A stretch of 64,000 bases of DNA from Anthoceros angustus (Eukaryota > Streptophyta > Anthocerotopsida > Anthocerotales > Anthocerotaceae): the NCBI GenBank assembly GCA_010909165.1, contig VJWM01000209.1, positions 62,001-126,000 on the forward strand, written 5' to 3'. Shown in pieces: positions 54,892-64,000 of this stretch. The notes beneath the pieces are model-generated. The model saw nothing but the letters and a program-made list of their open reading frames with translations, was not told the DNA's origin and ran no database searches. How positions within the stretch are numbered: position 1 is the stretch's first letter; each line of letters opens with the position of its first letter. Made by a program: the position numbers and the translations under genes.

Positions 54892-55480
54892 TTACTGCCG
54901 GGCGGCTATGTATATTTGGGCGGCTTCCCGCATCGTCTTCACCCGTGTGTCCTTCACCAGTTGCCTTAGCCTCAGATAGGCGGACCTGAGAGGTTCATTG
55001 GGCTTGATGACGAACTTTGATAGTTCTTGGATCTTTTCTATGGAGGACACCGGAAACATCTCCCCAAACTTGGCAAACATTTCATCCACCAAATACGTGA
55101 TTGCATCACCTTGCAGGGAGCTTGACGCCTCTTCCTCTTCGCTTCCCTTTGACGCCTTCTTGGCCCTTCTCGCCCTCGCCAAAGTACGGGCATCCTGCAA
55201 AATTTGGTCCTTACAGTCCCTGTAACAAGTCAGCGCTTCTCCTGCTAGAAAAGTGCTCATTTTTCTCAGTGCCATCTCGGGTGTGAACTCAGACTTGTAT
55301 TTGAGCACCATCTCATCGATTGCCACACGAACTTCTCTTCAAAGTCGGCAAGAGACATGCTACGTCTTGCCGGTGAACACATCGTTTTCTTGGCCAGGCT
55401 CGTACTCCATTCTTGCTTATGACACTTTCTTCAAATGCGATGGGGCGAATGGGACTTTGACTCCACTCGAATCGACCTCC
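54892..55480 (-). CDS. gag capsid region
   Basis: Open 54892-55326 (144 codons) and continued upstream in a shifted frame. Segments: EFTPEMALRKMSTFLAGEAL, CYRDCKDQIL, YLVDEMFAKFGEMFPVSS, LRSAYLRLRQLVKDTRVKTM. Same arrangement as gag of element 3 (EFTRRMAFMKMSSYLA). I infer capsid from position before the zinc knuckles. Confidence 0.75.
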
Positions 55481-55794
55481 TAATCGGTAGGCGATGGATC
55501 TTGAATGGCGGATGAGCTTCTTGGATGGGTGTATTCTCGTTTGTCCACCGGGCGCAAGAACACCATCACCCTCTCACTCTCTTCCCTGCGAGAGACTATA
55601 TGCGGCATTCCATCAAAGTGAGTGTTGGTGCCTCCTTGATCCGATCCGCTAGAGGCCGACTTGTCAATCACTTGTCCCACAATCTGCACTTGCAGTGCGG
55701 GTTCTAGTTCCGCCAAGGCGGCTAGGTGAAGAATGGACCGACCCGCATAAAACAGCATGGAATAATCTATAGCATTCTCAGCAATCTCCACCAT
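55480..55794 (-). CDS. Conserved leader peptide before gag
   Basis: 104 codons; starts MVEIAENAIDYSML, then LAALAELEPALQVQIVGQVI. Element 3 has a diverged equivalent at 59239-59457 (NSAIDYTQL .. CGEEPAYVWSRLWIEAVDV). Conservation in two elements argues it is the gag N-terminus; no known domain. Confidence 0.55.
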   Translation of the reverse strand: MVEIAENAIDYSMLFYAGRSILHLAALAELEPALQVQIVGQVIDKSASSGSDQGGTNTHFDGMPHIVSRREESERVMVFLRPVDKREYTHPRSSSAIQDPSPTD

Positions 55795-55897
55795 TGACTT
55801 ATCTCGAGTGGGTCACGGTTCTTCCGTCGGCGTTCCGCCTGGATGCTCCGCCGCTCTTTCACGCGCACCACTGCCAGGCTGAGCTTTGTAAAGGGAT

Positions 55898-56340
55898 TGC
55901 TGATGTGCAAAATGGGAGTCGTCCTTGTCTAGGCACAAACCCGTCACTGTCCCTTTACCAAAGCTTCCGCACGGAAGAACCCCTTGGGATCCGTATGGCT
56001 GCTCAATCGAACAAACATCAGCAATCCGGTTTTTCTACGTGACCTATGCCCCCTTTTATCTACCTACGCACTCGGCGTTCTTGCTGAATCGCGGCGCCCG
56101 CGCCAGGCGCGGCTCAATCGAAATCGTGCCATATTGCCGCTGCGGTCGTTTGGGCAATAATGCGCCGTGACTCCACGATCGATTCGTTCCCTTGATGCCC
56201 GCCTTCACACACCATTCACACATACACCACATATCGCACATGACATACATGCTCACGAGACACATACCATGCCGACCATGCGCATGGTGCACATACGATG
56301 TTTGGACATCGTCGCACGCACCGCAGCGTGTCATGACATA
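55898..56340 (-). repeat. Candidate 5' LTR of element 2
   Basis: Shares with the 534-bp units at 42.7-45.5 kb the words CACAAACCCGTCACTGTCCC, AACCCCTTGGGATCCGT, TCGTTTGGGCAATAATGCG and ATGCTCACG.GACACATACC. It is placed on the 5' side of gag. TG/CA ends were not fixed. Confidence 0.6.
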
Positions 56341-56857
56341 TGCAAGCTCAGCGTACATAAAGCGCAACCGCTATTAAGCGGCGATGCGATTCTTGCTCTG
56401 ACAAGGCGATCTACACATGGCGAAAGGAAAGGAAAGGATGTCGATCGCCATTGCGGTAGTTGAAGGTTGAGGCTGGGCGTTAGGCTGCGATCCCAAGCAC
56501 ACCGCTTACGTCCAAGATGCAGATACCGCTTGCGTCCGGTCAAATGGCAAGTCATGCTTCTGCAACGGCCATGCCCGCGACTACTGTTGCGGAGGCATGC
56601 TTCTGTAACTACTGCATGCGTGATGCAGGCTTCTAAGAGCAGTTGAAGGAAGGACTTACGCTTGTAGGAGTTCTTGTGGTGGGACCACAGCTTCACCCTG
56701 TTGTAGCAGTGTCATTGTTGTGACCTAGGTGAAAACGGCAACGATTAATCCGATGCCATAAACGTCGGATCAAAGACAAGGCGCCGATCACTTGCTAGCT
56801 TCGGGTGATGCGCATTAGCCCGACTTTGAAGGAAACAACCAAGGTAATAAGGTCAGT
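56341..56857. other. No recognisable gene
   Basis: Mixed sequence with CTTGCGTCC/CTTACGTCC words near 56505-56540; nothing coding recognised. Confidence 0.4.
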
Positions 56858-57352
56858 TTGTCTACCTGTAGCCCTGCTAATGTGTCTGAGGACCTCTTTT
56901 GGCGCTGGAACTTGAAGGGTCTTTTTGCAGCGCTGGGTATGAGTTTCTACAGCGACATACCACTTGTGAGAAAGGCAGTTCTCAATGGCAAACTCACAGC
57001 AGCGATTATAGCTCATGCACTAGCAATGGTTGGAAACAAGAGCCCACAAGATAGCTGGGTGTGGGCGAAAGGACTTCAACAAAGTAAGGAGAGCCGACAC
57101 TACCTTAGTGGGCTTGACGTCGTACCTACGAAGGACGCCAAAAAGAGACTTCTTGTTGTCTTATGGGCGGTGGCAGGAGCTAAGCGTAAGCTGGATGCCA
57201 CGGGTATGAGCTGCAAAAAGAGACGTGATCAGATTGTGGCAGAGATCAGAGAGTGCAAATTGGTGTACCCACCTAGGGACTGGAATCAAGAAACTGGACT
57301 GAAAAGAAGCGCATCAAACGACTGGTACGTGTGGTGGGCAGTACCGAGATGA
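56858..57352 (+). CDS. Unrecognised 164-codon open frame
   Basis: I do not recognise it. It looks like a real protein: SEDLFWRWNLKGLFAALGMS, YSDIPLVRKAVLNGKLTAAI, IAHALAMVGNKSPQDSWVWA, LLVVLWAVAGAKRKLDATGM, then a basic, Cys-containing tail (CKKRRDQIVAEIRECKL) and YPPRDWNQETG. Trp- and Lys-rich, probably helical; no signal peptide, no clear membrane segment. It lies between two gypsy elements facing away from each other, so it may be a captured or transposon-borne gene. The start is the first ATG of the frame; an upstream exon is possible. Confidence 0.45.
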   Translation: MSTCSPANVSEDLFWRWNLKGLFAALGMSFYSDIPLVRKAVLNGKLTAAIIAHALAMVGNKSPQDSWVWAKGLQQSKESRHYLSGLDVVPTKDAKKRLLVVLWAVAGAKRKLDATGMSCKKRRDQIVAEIRECKLVYPPRDWNQETGLKRSASNDWYVWWAVPR

Positions 57353-57599
57353 AGGGAACGTGGAGCCGATTGCGTCGTCAGACCTTCCCCGAGGACAGCA
57401 GCCAAACTTGGAGCAAAAGGCACTCTGTCGAACCACTGATCGTAACCCAGAGCACCGACCGCCACATCCTACGCGAGCAGCCTGGCGGCGTGTTGGGCAG
57501 AAGTGAACTAAAACCCTAGGTGTGCTGCTTAAGTACTGAAAACTGAAACTTCTAGATGGTTCGACGGTGGGCTGTGCGTGGCAGCCTGTGGTTGAACGG

Positions 57600-57850
57600 T
57601 AGGTTCGGGTTACGCCCCGCTGCATCGGGGTTCGGAGATTAGGTTTGGTGCGGTTAGGCTAGGTTTGGAATCAAGAACCTAGGTTTGGTTGAACAGTAGG
57701 TTCGATTCGCCCGTGCATCGAGTTGGAGATTAGGTTTGGTGCGGTTAGGCTAGGTTTGGAATCAAGAACCTAGGTTTGGTTGAACAGAGCGGCGGCGGCA
57801 GCGAATGGCGAACCTACGTAGGTTTGGAATCCGGCTCGGAATCTTAGGTT
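57600..57850 (+). repeat. Tandem 89-bp repeat, AGGTTTGG-rich
   Basis: A block with TTAGGTTTGGTGCGGTTAGG and GAATCAAGAACCTAGGTTTG occurs at about 57640-57697 and again at about 57729-57786, with shorter related words to 57850. It looks telomere-like at first glance but is not the TTTAGGG repeat. Confidence 0.85.
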
Positions 57851-57919
57851 CGGTTAATTCAAATCAGCTTTGGTAGAGAGAGAACGGCGGCGCCGCCAGA
57901 GGGAGAGTGTTTAGGGTTT

Positions 57920-58900
57920 GCTGGCCTATATAAATGGCTTCTCCAAAGCGGAGGTCTTTTTGCATTCCGTGTTTTGGAGGCCGAGGCTCAGTGTCTGTCA
58001 AACCCCTCGAGCGTTTGTTCGATCTTTAGTTTTGGCCAAGGTCTTCCTTCTGCATTTGAAGGCCAAGGCACAGTGTCTGTGTTCGTAGGGCCATGGCCTA
58101 TGCCTTGTGCATGCTTCCAGGCTTTGCTCCGAAGGCCATGAGTTGTCTAGTTCTAGTTTCGCAGGCCAAAGTGATTGGCTTCGGTCCGGTCACAGCGCAT
58201 GTAGCCTTCTTTGAAGGCCAAGGTGTTCTAAACCGGGCTTCTAGGCTTTGTATAAGTTTTCGGTGTCCAAGCCGAGTCCTTCAAAGGCTAAGGCCCTTTC
58301 GATATCGTTCAAAGGCCAAGGTCTCTGTATATTGTTTGAAGGCCAAGGTGTTGGTCCGTTGGTTCTTTCGAAGGCCAAGGGTTTTGCCTCGTCCGCGTCA
58401 CGGTGTCTCGCCATCGTTGTCATGGGAAACAGAGGCACCTAAGACTCTATGATTTGATACGATTAGAGCATCACAGGCATAAGCCACGATCTTTGAAATG
58501 ACTAGATATCGATGGAGCATCTCGGGCATAAGCCACGATCTTTGAAGTGTGATGATGTCATGTACATGGCCCATGGATGGCCCGCACATGACATGTATGC
58601 CATGTATGCATGTGTGCCATGTATGCATACGTATGGAGATGAAGGATGACATGTGATGTATGTGGACATGTGGTGTGATGTGGACATGTGGCGGTGATGT
58701 GTCATGGCGCATGCAATCTATATGCATGGTTGTGTATGCGGCGGTGCTATGACGCATATATAGATAGCGGATTTATATTAGAAAATACATAAAATCATAA
58801 ATCAAGGAAAAGGACGAATAGGCTGTTAAACACATAAAATATTATTATTTGAAGGCCAAGGAAAGTAGGATTATAAAGTGCCCACCATCGATATGGGTGG
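57920..58900 (+). promoter_or_regulatory. TATA region and GAAGGCCAAGG array (possible LTR)
   Basis: CCTATATAAATGG (near 57926) is a good TATA box. Then at least seven GAAGGCCAAGG-like words follow (about 58058, 58212, 58272, 58310, 58338, 58370, 58851). A second TATA-like palindrome TGCCTATATATGTAGGCA is at 58926. The position upstream of leader and gag of element 3 suggests its 5' LTR, but no second LTR in the same orientation is seen. Confidence 0.5.
58530..58730. repeat. CATG-rich low-complexity stretch
   Basis: More than ten ACATG/CATGTATG words in 200 bases; self-complementary and likely to form cruciform-like structures. No coding meaning. Confidence 0.7.
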
Positions 58901-59616
58901 ACACTTCATCGAGAACTCGGGGTTTTGCCTATATATGTAGGCACCACCATGGATTCTTGGATTGTTGATGTTTGTCTTGTTCTAATAGACAGCCATACTT
59001 CGTCCCTCGTGTCTTTGTCTCCTAGAGGTTCTTGTGGTTCGTTGCACCAGTTGGGAGAATTTTCCATCTTGATTTCACCACATCAACAATCCTCTTGTTG
59101 GGGACTAAGATCTGATCTTGGAGGAGGCGTGGCCGGAGATTGGAGGAAGAGGCGGAAGTCGTCCACCATCCAACCCAGGCAGTGCGATCCGAGAAGGTTG
59201 AGTGTTGCGAGGCGGCACTAAGAGATAGATAGATGTTTTTCGATGGACAGAATTCTGCCATTGATTATACACAGCTTAGGTGTGGTAGTCTCACGATTCG
59301 AGTTAGCGAATTATGCGGAGAAGAGCCTGCATACGTCTGGAGCCGTTTGTGGATAGAGGCAGTGGATGTACTTTTCTGGCTAGCTGGTTGGGCTAACGGT
59401 GGAAACAATTTGCCCTTTGACAACATCCGCAAAGTCGTGCATAGGAGAAGTAACCATTGATGGTGTTCACGAGATCGGGGTGGGTGGCGAAAGGACACCG
59501 CGCTGCCTTCACGGAGAAGTGCACGACGCCTACTACTCGCCATTCAAGAGGACAGGAACAATACGAGACAACGCCATACAAGGAGACAACACGATTGGAG
59601 CGGAGAGTCTGCAAGA

Positions 59617-60600
59617 ATGGAGCTTGAGTTCACACCAAGTAAGAACGATGTCTTCACAGAAAACATGGAAGCATGTCTCTTGCGATTTCGAGGAGAAGTT
59701 TCGTTGGGCAATGGCGGAAAACAAGATGAAATACAAGGACGAGTTCACTCGGAGGATGGCGTTCATGAAGATGTCATCCTACCTTGCGGTGAGGCTCTAA
59801 TGTATTACGAGATGAGAAGGTGATCCCAAGGTGGCCGAGAGAAGAGAAGGCAAGGCAAGAAGAGGGCTGGTTCGACCGCACTTCATCGACGAGGACAAGC
59901 TCGAGCATCCGTGGACTTGATGTTCGCCAAGTTAACCACCATGTTTCCTGCTACCGTGAAAAGATCCGAGGCTCGAGGTTTTCTTCAGCCTAACGAGACA
60001 TTGCGTGCATCTTACCTCAGTTGAAGGTTACGGTGGAAGACACGGATGTCAAGGCGATGAGGGAGGCTGAGATCTTCATGGCGCATTGCCTGCATAGAAG
60101 GAAGGTGATGGACTCACGCATGGAGCGATGGGAGAGAGATATCGGTTGATAGACGCCCTCAAATTCTTGAGAAGGTGCTCAAAGGAGATGCGAAGCCGCT
60201 TACTTGGAGGATCACGAGTCGTGAAGGGCCCTTCGCAAAGACGGGTCCGGAGGACACGGAATTCGAGTTTGTTCCAAGGTACCAAGACGGAGCAAGCACG
60301 ATCCTCGGGACATGGCAAGACCACATGTGCCGAAGGAGAGGCTAACAATGCAGTCAAGCGGTGTGAAGTGTGGCGAGCATCGATGCGGAGCGCATATGCT
60401 CAATGCGACTACAAGCCAGGTGGTCCGAAGGGCAAGGAAGCCTGTAAGTCTTGTGGCAGATGGGGTCATATGGAAGCAGCGTGTTGGGAAGCTCATCCAG
60501 AGCTGAAGCCCAAGCTTGCATCAGCCGAGAAGGAGAAGGGCAAGGGCCCAAGCAGAGGATTTTGTTCTCTGACTCCGATGATGATGAGGCGTTTGGCATG
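59617..60600 (+). pseudogene. Element 3 gag with zinc knuckle
   Basis: FRWAMAENKMKYKDEFTRRM, AFMKMSSYLA, GEALMYYE, FAKLTTMFPATVK-like segments match gag of element 2. Then GGPKGKEACKSCGRWGHMEA ACWEAHPELKPKL at about 60420-60510 gives one CX2CX4HX4C knuckle; the first knuckle of element 2 is damaged here (ECDYKPGG-like). Several frameshifts. Confidence 0.82.
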
Positions 60601-61009
60601 ATGGCGGTGCGCAAGAAAAAGAAAAAGGCTGTTGCTGACTTTGGTGAAGGCGTCACTGCGAAGGGAGTGCGAACGAATCGACCAAGATGCCGAGAGTTTC
60701 CGCAGTCGAGAAAACTCCACGGCTACGTATGGTGTCAAGATCGGTCGAGACGTTGAGGCGTTGCCGACAAGGCCATGGAGGTGCTGCAGAAGTCTTGTGG
60801 ATCGTACAGGAGTCAACATGGCAAAACAGTGAAGGGCAACAACTTCAAAAACATCATGCGAGAATGGCTGAGAAAGGAGCTTGAATCCGGGATCTCTTCC
60901 TAGTATGGCGGTTGTGTGGCGAGCATCCGATGCGGAGGAGCGAGGTGAAGGAGGTGTTGCCATGATTGATTGATAACACGGACGGCACGTGACCTTTGAT
61001 GGCTATGCT

Positions 61010-61290
61010 CCAAAGAACGCATTGTAGACACGAGCGGATCCGATCTTCTTGGGAGCACGGTGCAAAAGGCACTAAAGTCACGGACACAAGCTCGCCCGAG
61101 CGTGAACATCACCACCGCAGTACCAAGGCAGTCGGGAATGACGAGGAGGCCCGTGAAGATTGAATTGAAGCTGGCACGAAGGATGCCAAGATCGTTGAAG
61201 TGAGATGTTTGGTCAAGGCAAAGACATATGATGTCTTGCCGGGGTCGGACGGAACTCACCGTCCCCGCCATGGGGTTGATCCCTTGCACT
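61010..61290 (+). pseudogene. Element 3 protease remnant
   Basis: A DTxxD segment around 61028-61045 corresponds to DTGADP, with a disturbed frame. Downstream MTRRPVKIELKLARR, KTYDVLPG and VPAMGLIPCT align with the protease end of element 2 (NYDVLLGAD, GPAMGVDP). Position between zinc knuckle and methyltransferase as in element 2. Confidence 0.7.
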
Positions 61291-61639
61291 GAAGCTTTCT
61301 GCACTATTCTCGTGGAGAGGAGATTTCACGCATGTTGCACGAATTCTAAGGATGAATAGGAGTGGTGGCAAGAGCGGACGAGGATGACGGCGCCATGATT
61401 GCCCAGTGCTCAGTGAGCATCGACATGAGATGTGGGAGGAAACGCAGAGTTATCCTCTCGGAGATGCCGGGCCAAGAGAGCGTAAGGGTGTGCTTAAGGT
61501 TGTGCCGTAATATTTGGATCAAGCGAGGGTTCGAGAGAACCGGTGAAGGAAGGAGGATCGACCGTGGAATCTCACGGACACATGTCCCGAGAGGTCGATC
61601 CGGTATGAGGCCTCGCCAAGTCGGAGATCGACGATCGAC

Positions 61640-62260
61640 GATGCTCTAGTACGATGGAAGGTGGGTCAAGGCATCCATTTGTTGGAGCTCGCCGGAATCG
61701 CAGCGGGCCCGGAAGCGTTGCAGCGAAGGCCAAGATCAATATACTGCGTGGAAAAGGATGAGAAGATTCGAGCCGCTAGGGTCGAATCTCGTGTTCGCAA
61801 GCGATCCAACACTCATCGAGCGAGGAAGCGCTCGAGGTCCAGAGCTGCCCACGACGTGAACTGGTTGGGAAGCGGCTAGAAGCCTTGTCAAGCCCGGTGG
61901 ATATGCCGATCGCGGGATGGGAATGCAAGACATTTTCGACGCAGTGAGGCAAAGGTGAAGGCGTTTTGTTGGCGAGCTCGCATTTAATCACGCGAGAAGT
62001 CCAGATTGCGAATCCACAATGTTGGTACATTTGGAGAATGTGTGCGACCATGGACAAGCGTCCGTTAGGGCCACATGAAGAGATTCGGCGTGGTTCGGCA
62101 ATGAGTTGATCATGGGCGCGCGTACGGCTCATATGCAGCCGGCTTAGCGATTCTTGGACAAATGTGGCTGGACCGGAGGTGCCTGACAGAATTTGACAAC
62201 TCAAGCGGAAGGTTGTGGATGATATCCTAGAGTTGGGAAGGTGCTCACAACAGTGAAGAG
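61640..62260 (+). pseudogene. Element 3 C5-methyltransferase-like domain
   Basis: Motif I-like LLELAGIAAGPEALQR (61680-61727), motif II YCVEKDEKIRAARV (61742-61785), PVDMPIAGWECKTFS (about 61898-61942, catalytic Cys with Glu before it), REVQIANPQCWYI and a shifted ENVC (61995-62045), SWTNVAGPEV (about 62152-62182), and DDILELGR before the truncation, matching DEILEEGR of element 2. Motif I and II are clearer here than in element 2. Frameshifts inactivate it as written. Confidence 0.78.
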
Positions 62261-62334
62261 GATGGACAAGTTGCCATTTACCACCGTGAATCGAGTAGGG
62301 GAAGCCGGAAGGCGTAAAGTGGCCTCTGCCCGGG

Positions 62335-62930
62335 CCTCGGCCTTATTGGTTTTCGGGGGTTGAAGGTAGATTCTAGAGAATTGATCTTTTGGTCATTTTT
62401 ACTCAATATAGTAAATTTCATTACAATCGAGTAAAAACCATGCCATATGGGGTAAAAAGAATCCACCTCCAATGTTACAAACAGAGCAGTAGGGTAAAAA
62501 AATGACCACCAAGTGAACATCAGGTACTCTAGTGGAAGCTCTTTCTAGAAATCCCACCAAAATCGCTAATCTGGCAAAAACATTTTCTGTTAAGTAATAT
62601 TCATGCGGATCCAGGATTCATGCACTTACAACAAAGCTTTCCAAACAACCTCCCAGTAGTCCGTTACGTCTTCCAACGTAAGGCACTTCCTGAAACGGTA
62701 AGACCGAGAATCAAACTATGCACAAACACGAAAGCAAGACCGAGAATCAAACTATGCACAACGGATAACAACACGAACAATGCATTTGTAACACAAAAGC
62801 AAGGTCAAAAATTTAAAAGCGTTAAGCGCACTGGCGTCTCCCAATGCATCACGTCACCACATACGGCGCTTCACGAGCGAACAAGGCGGCGTTAGACTAC
62901 AAAAAGTAGGCATCGAGAGAACACCATGCA
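62335..62930. other. AT-rich flank, no gene; short tandem repeat
   Basis: Starts at the element 3 truncation. A 36-base unit (ACCGAGAATCAAACTATGCA) is repeated at about 62703 and 62739. Nothing coding recognised. Confidence 0.5.
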
Positions 62931-63269
62931 CGGTGAAACAAAAGCGAGAGAAAGTCACGAGACAACACATAGTCACGAGACAACGAACATATCTTGAGCA
63001 CGAGGTAAACAAACCATGCGATCGCAAACTCGGGCGTCAATGGACTTCTTGCAACAAAACTAAGCCGAACTGAACACACTAACCGCGGCATAGAGCATGA
63101 AGCGAGCGACATATATAAAAAGCGGCAGCAAAGGACCGAGACAACCGCGACAAGCAAGCGTGGCGGAAGTCTGGCCTGAGAGGGGCCGCAAGCGCCAACA
63201 ACAATCGAGGCGAAAACAAGCGCGTCACAAAGCGGAGACCAGCCAAAAGACCACATCGGACAAAGTGCA

Positions 63270-63960
63270 AGCGGAAGCACGATCTTGGCCTTTACAAGAA
63301 CACCAGATATGTCGCAAGACACATGCGGGACACTACAAAACTAGGAGGACAAGAACACATGCAGCGCAATTACAAAATGAGAAGGAACCCAAAGCGCCGC
63401 ACAAAACAACACGGAAAAGACCGGCCTTCAAGCTCGGAACCTTGGCCTTGGCGAACCTATAACGTTCGAAATGAAAAGCGTTGAGCGAAATACAAAATGG
63501 CCTTTGGAAGGACCGAGATAGAAGCCAATACAAGCAAACGTGACAAGGAAATGCAGTGCCGCACACAAAGGCAACGCATCAACAACAATCAAAGGCGGTA
63601 GAAAACAAGCGCACAACACGAGAGCAGACAAAAGCGACATCAAACAAAGGTGCAAGCGTAGCGGATCTTAGCCTTTAACCTCCGAAACTTAGCCGTGGAA
63701 ACCAAGCAACCTTGGCCGGGAAGAGGCGGATGGCCTCTTGGATGAAAAGCGAATCGCCACGAACAACAACTACTAAACTAGACCGGACCTTGGCCTTGGA
63801 CATACCTATCCACCGCAATAAGCACGCAAACCAAGATGATCTTGGCCGGACATACCTATCCCTGCAATAAGGACACAAACCAAGATGACCTTGGCCTTCG
63901 GACGTGCAATATACGAAGAAAAACGAAGCAAACACAGGAAGACCTCGGGCTTCGGACGTT
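63270..63960 (-). repeat. CCTTGGCCTT array, inverse of the 58-kb array
   Basis: At least eight words of the CTTGGCC(T/G) family (about 63284, 63439, 63498, 63668, 63709, 63789, 63841, 63890); in reverse complement they read AAGGCCAAG, as at 58.0-58.9 kb. Two are followed by ACATACCTATCC, an internal duplication (63796, 63848). This may be the LTR of another element in opposite orientation running out of the window. Confidence 0.6.
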
Positions 63961-64000
63961 CAAAACTAAGACAAAGAACAAACCAAAAGACACAGGAACC

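Larger units (their letters stand above)
59233..62330 (+). mobile_element. Ty3/gypsy element 3 with methyltransferase, 3'-truncated
   Basis: Plus-strand relative of element 2: leader 59239-59457, gag 59617-60100, zinc knuckle near 60450, protease 61010-61290, methyltransferase 61640-62260. Reverse transcriptase should follow, but sequence changes at about 62330 to AT-rich DNA. Elements 2 and 3 are oriented gag-to-gag, about 3.5 kb apart. Confidence 0.8.

Noticed and set aside
54998-55225. Plus-strand frames within gag of element 2
   Set aside because: They are shadows of the gag frame, whose similarity to element 3 fixes the minus strand as coding.
57600-57850. Telomeric or interstitial telomere repeat
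   Set aside because: The AGGTTTGG words do not form TTTAGGG or TTAGGG arrays; it is an ordinary 89-bp tandem duplication.
59022-59261. Minus-strand frame over the element 3 leader
   Set aside because: It overlaps the leader and untranslated region of a plus-strand element and has no conserved residues.

Overview
The window is plant nuclear DNA: spliceosomal introns of about 100-320 bases, plant-type specialised-metabolism genes, and dense LTR retrotransposons, CACTA-like ends and MITEs. Short introns, a fused class II/class I diterpene synthase and DNA-rich-in-gypsy context fit a seed-free land plant, perhaps a Selaginella-like lycophyte; this is an inference with modest confidence. I saw no tRNA gene, no complete rRNA gene, no CRISPR array and no bacterial operon.

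Left half (1-36740): a tandem segmental duplication with a period near 19.63 kb. Position 1 aligns with 19632, and the copies stay collinear until about 14427 (copy A) and 36740 (copy B). Each unit runs: Ty1/copia remnant (minus strand), an array of 5S-rRNA-like modules, an AT-rich stretch with a MITE, a cytochrome P450 of the CYP85-clan type, a repeat-rich promoter, a diterpene synthase, and an unrecognised minus-strand helical gene. Copy A continues into an ABCG half-transporter pseudogene and a BAHD acyltransferase fragment before the copia element that starts copy B. Synthase + P450 + acyltransferase + ABCG transporter is the composition of a plant diterpenoid gene cluster. Both copies carry many private 1-3 base indels, often at CAG/CTG/CG sites, in otherwise well conserved frames; this may be assembly error instead of decay. 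The copies also differ by real structural changes: a MULE-like insertion (A), a hairpin MITE, a 2-kb tandem duplication, an intragenic P450 triplication and a transit-peptide repeat expansion (all B).

Middle (36741-42000): a truncated Ty3/gypsy pol (minus), a CACTA-like terminus, and an AT-rich, multi-exon, unrecognised gene on the minus strand.

Right half (42490-62330): two members of an unusual Ty3/gypsy group. Element 2 (minus, about 42.5-56.3 kb) has gag, zinc knuckles, aspartic protease, a C5 DNA-methyltransferase-like domain, reverse transcriptase, RNase H, integrase, then a PHD finger and a possible BAH domain. Element 3 (plus, about 59.2-62.3 kb) has leader, gag, zinc knuckle, protease and the same methyltransferase domain, then is truncated. 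The retroelement therefore appears to carry its own DNA-methylation writer and a chromatin reader; this is the most exciting signal in the window.

The right end (62.3-64 kb) holds AT-rich sequence and an array of a GGCC-centred 10-11-mer that also occurs, in the opposite orientation, at 58.0-58.9 kb.
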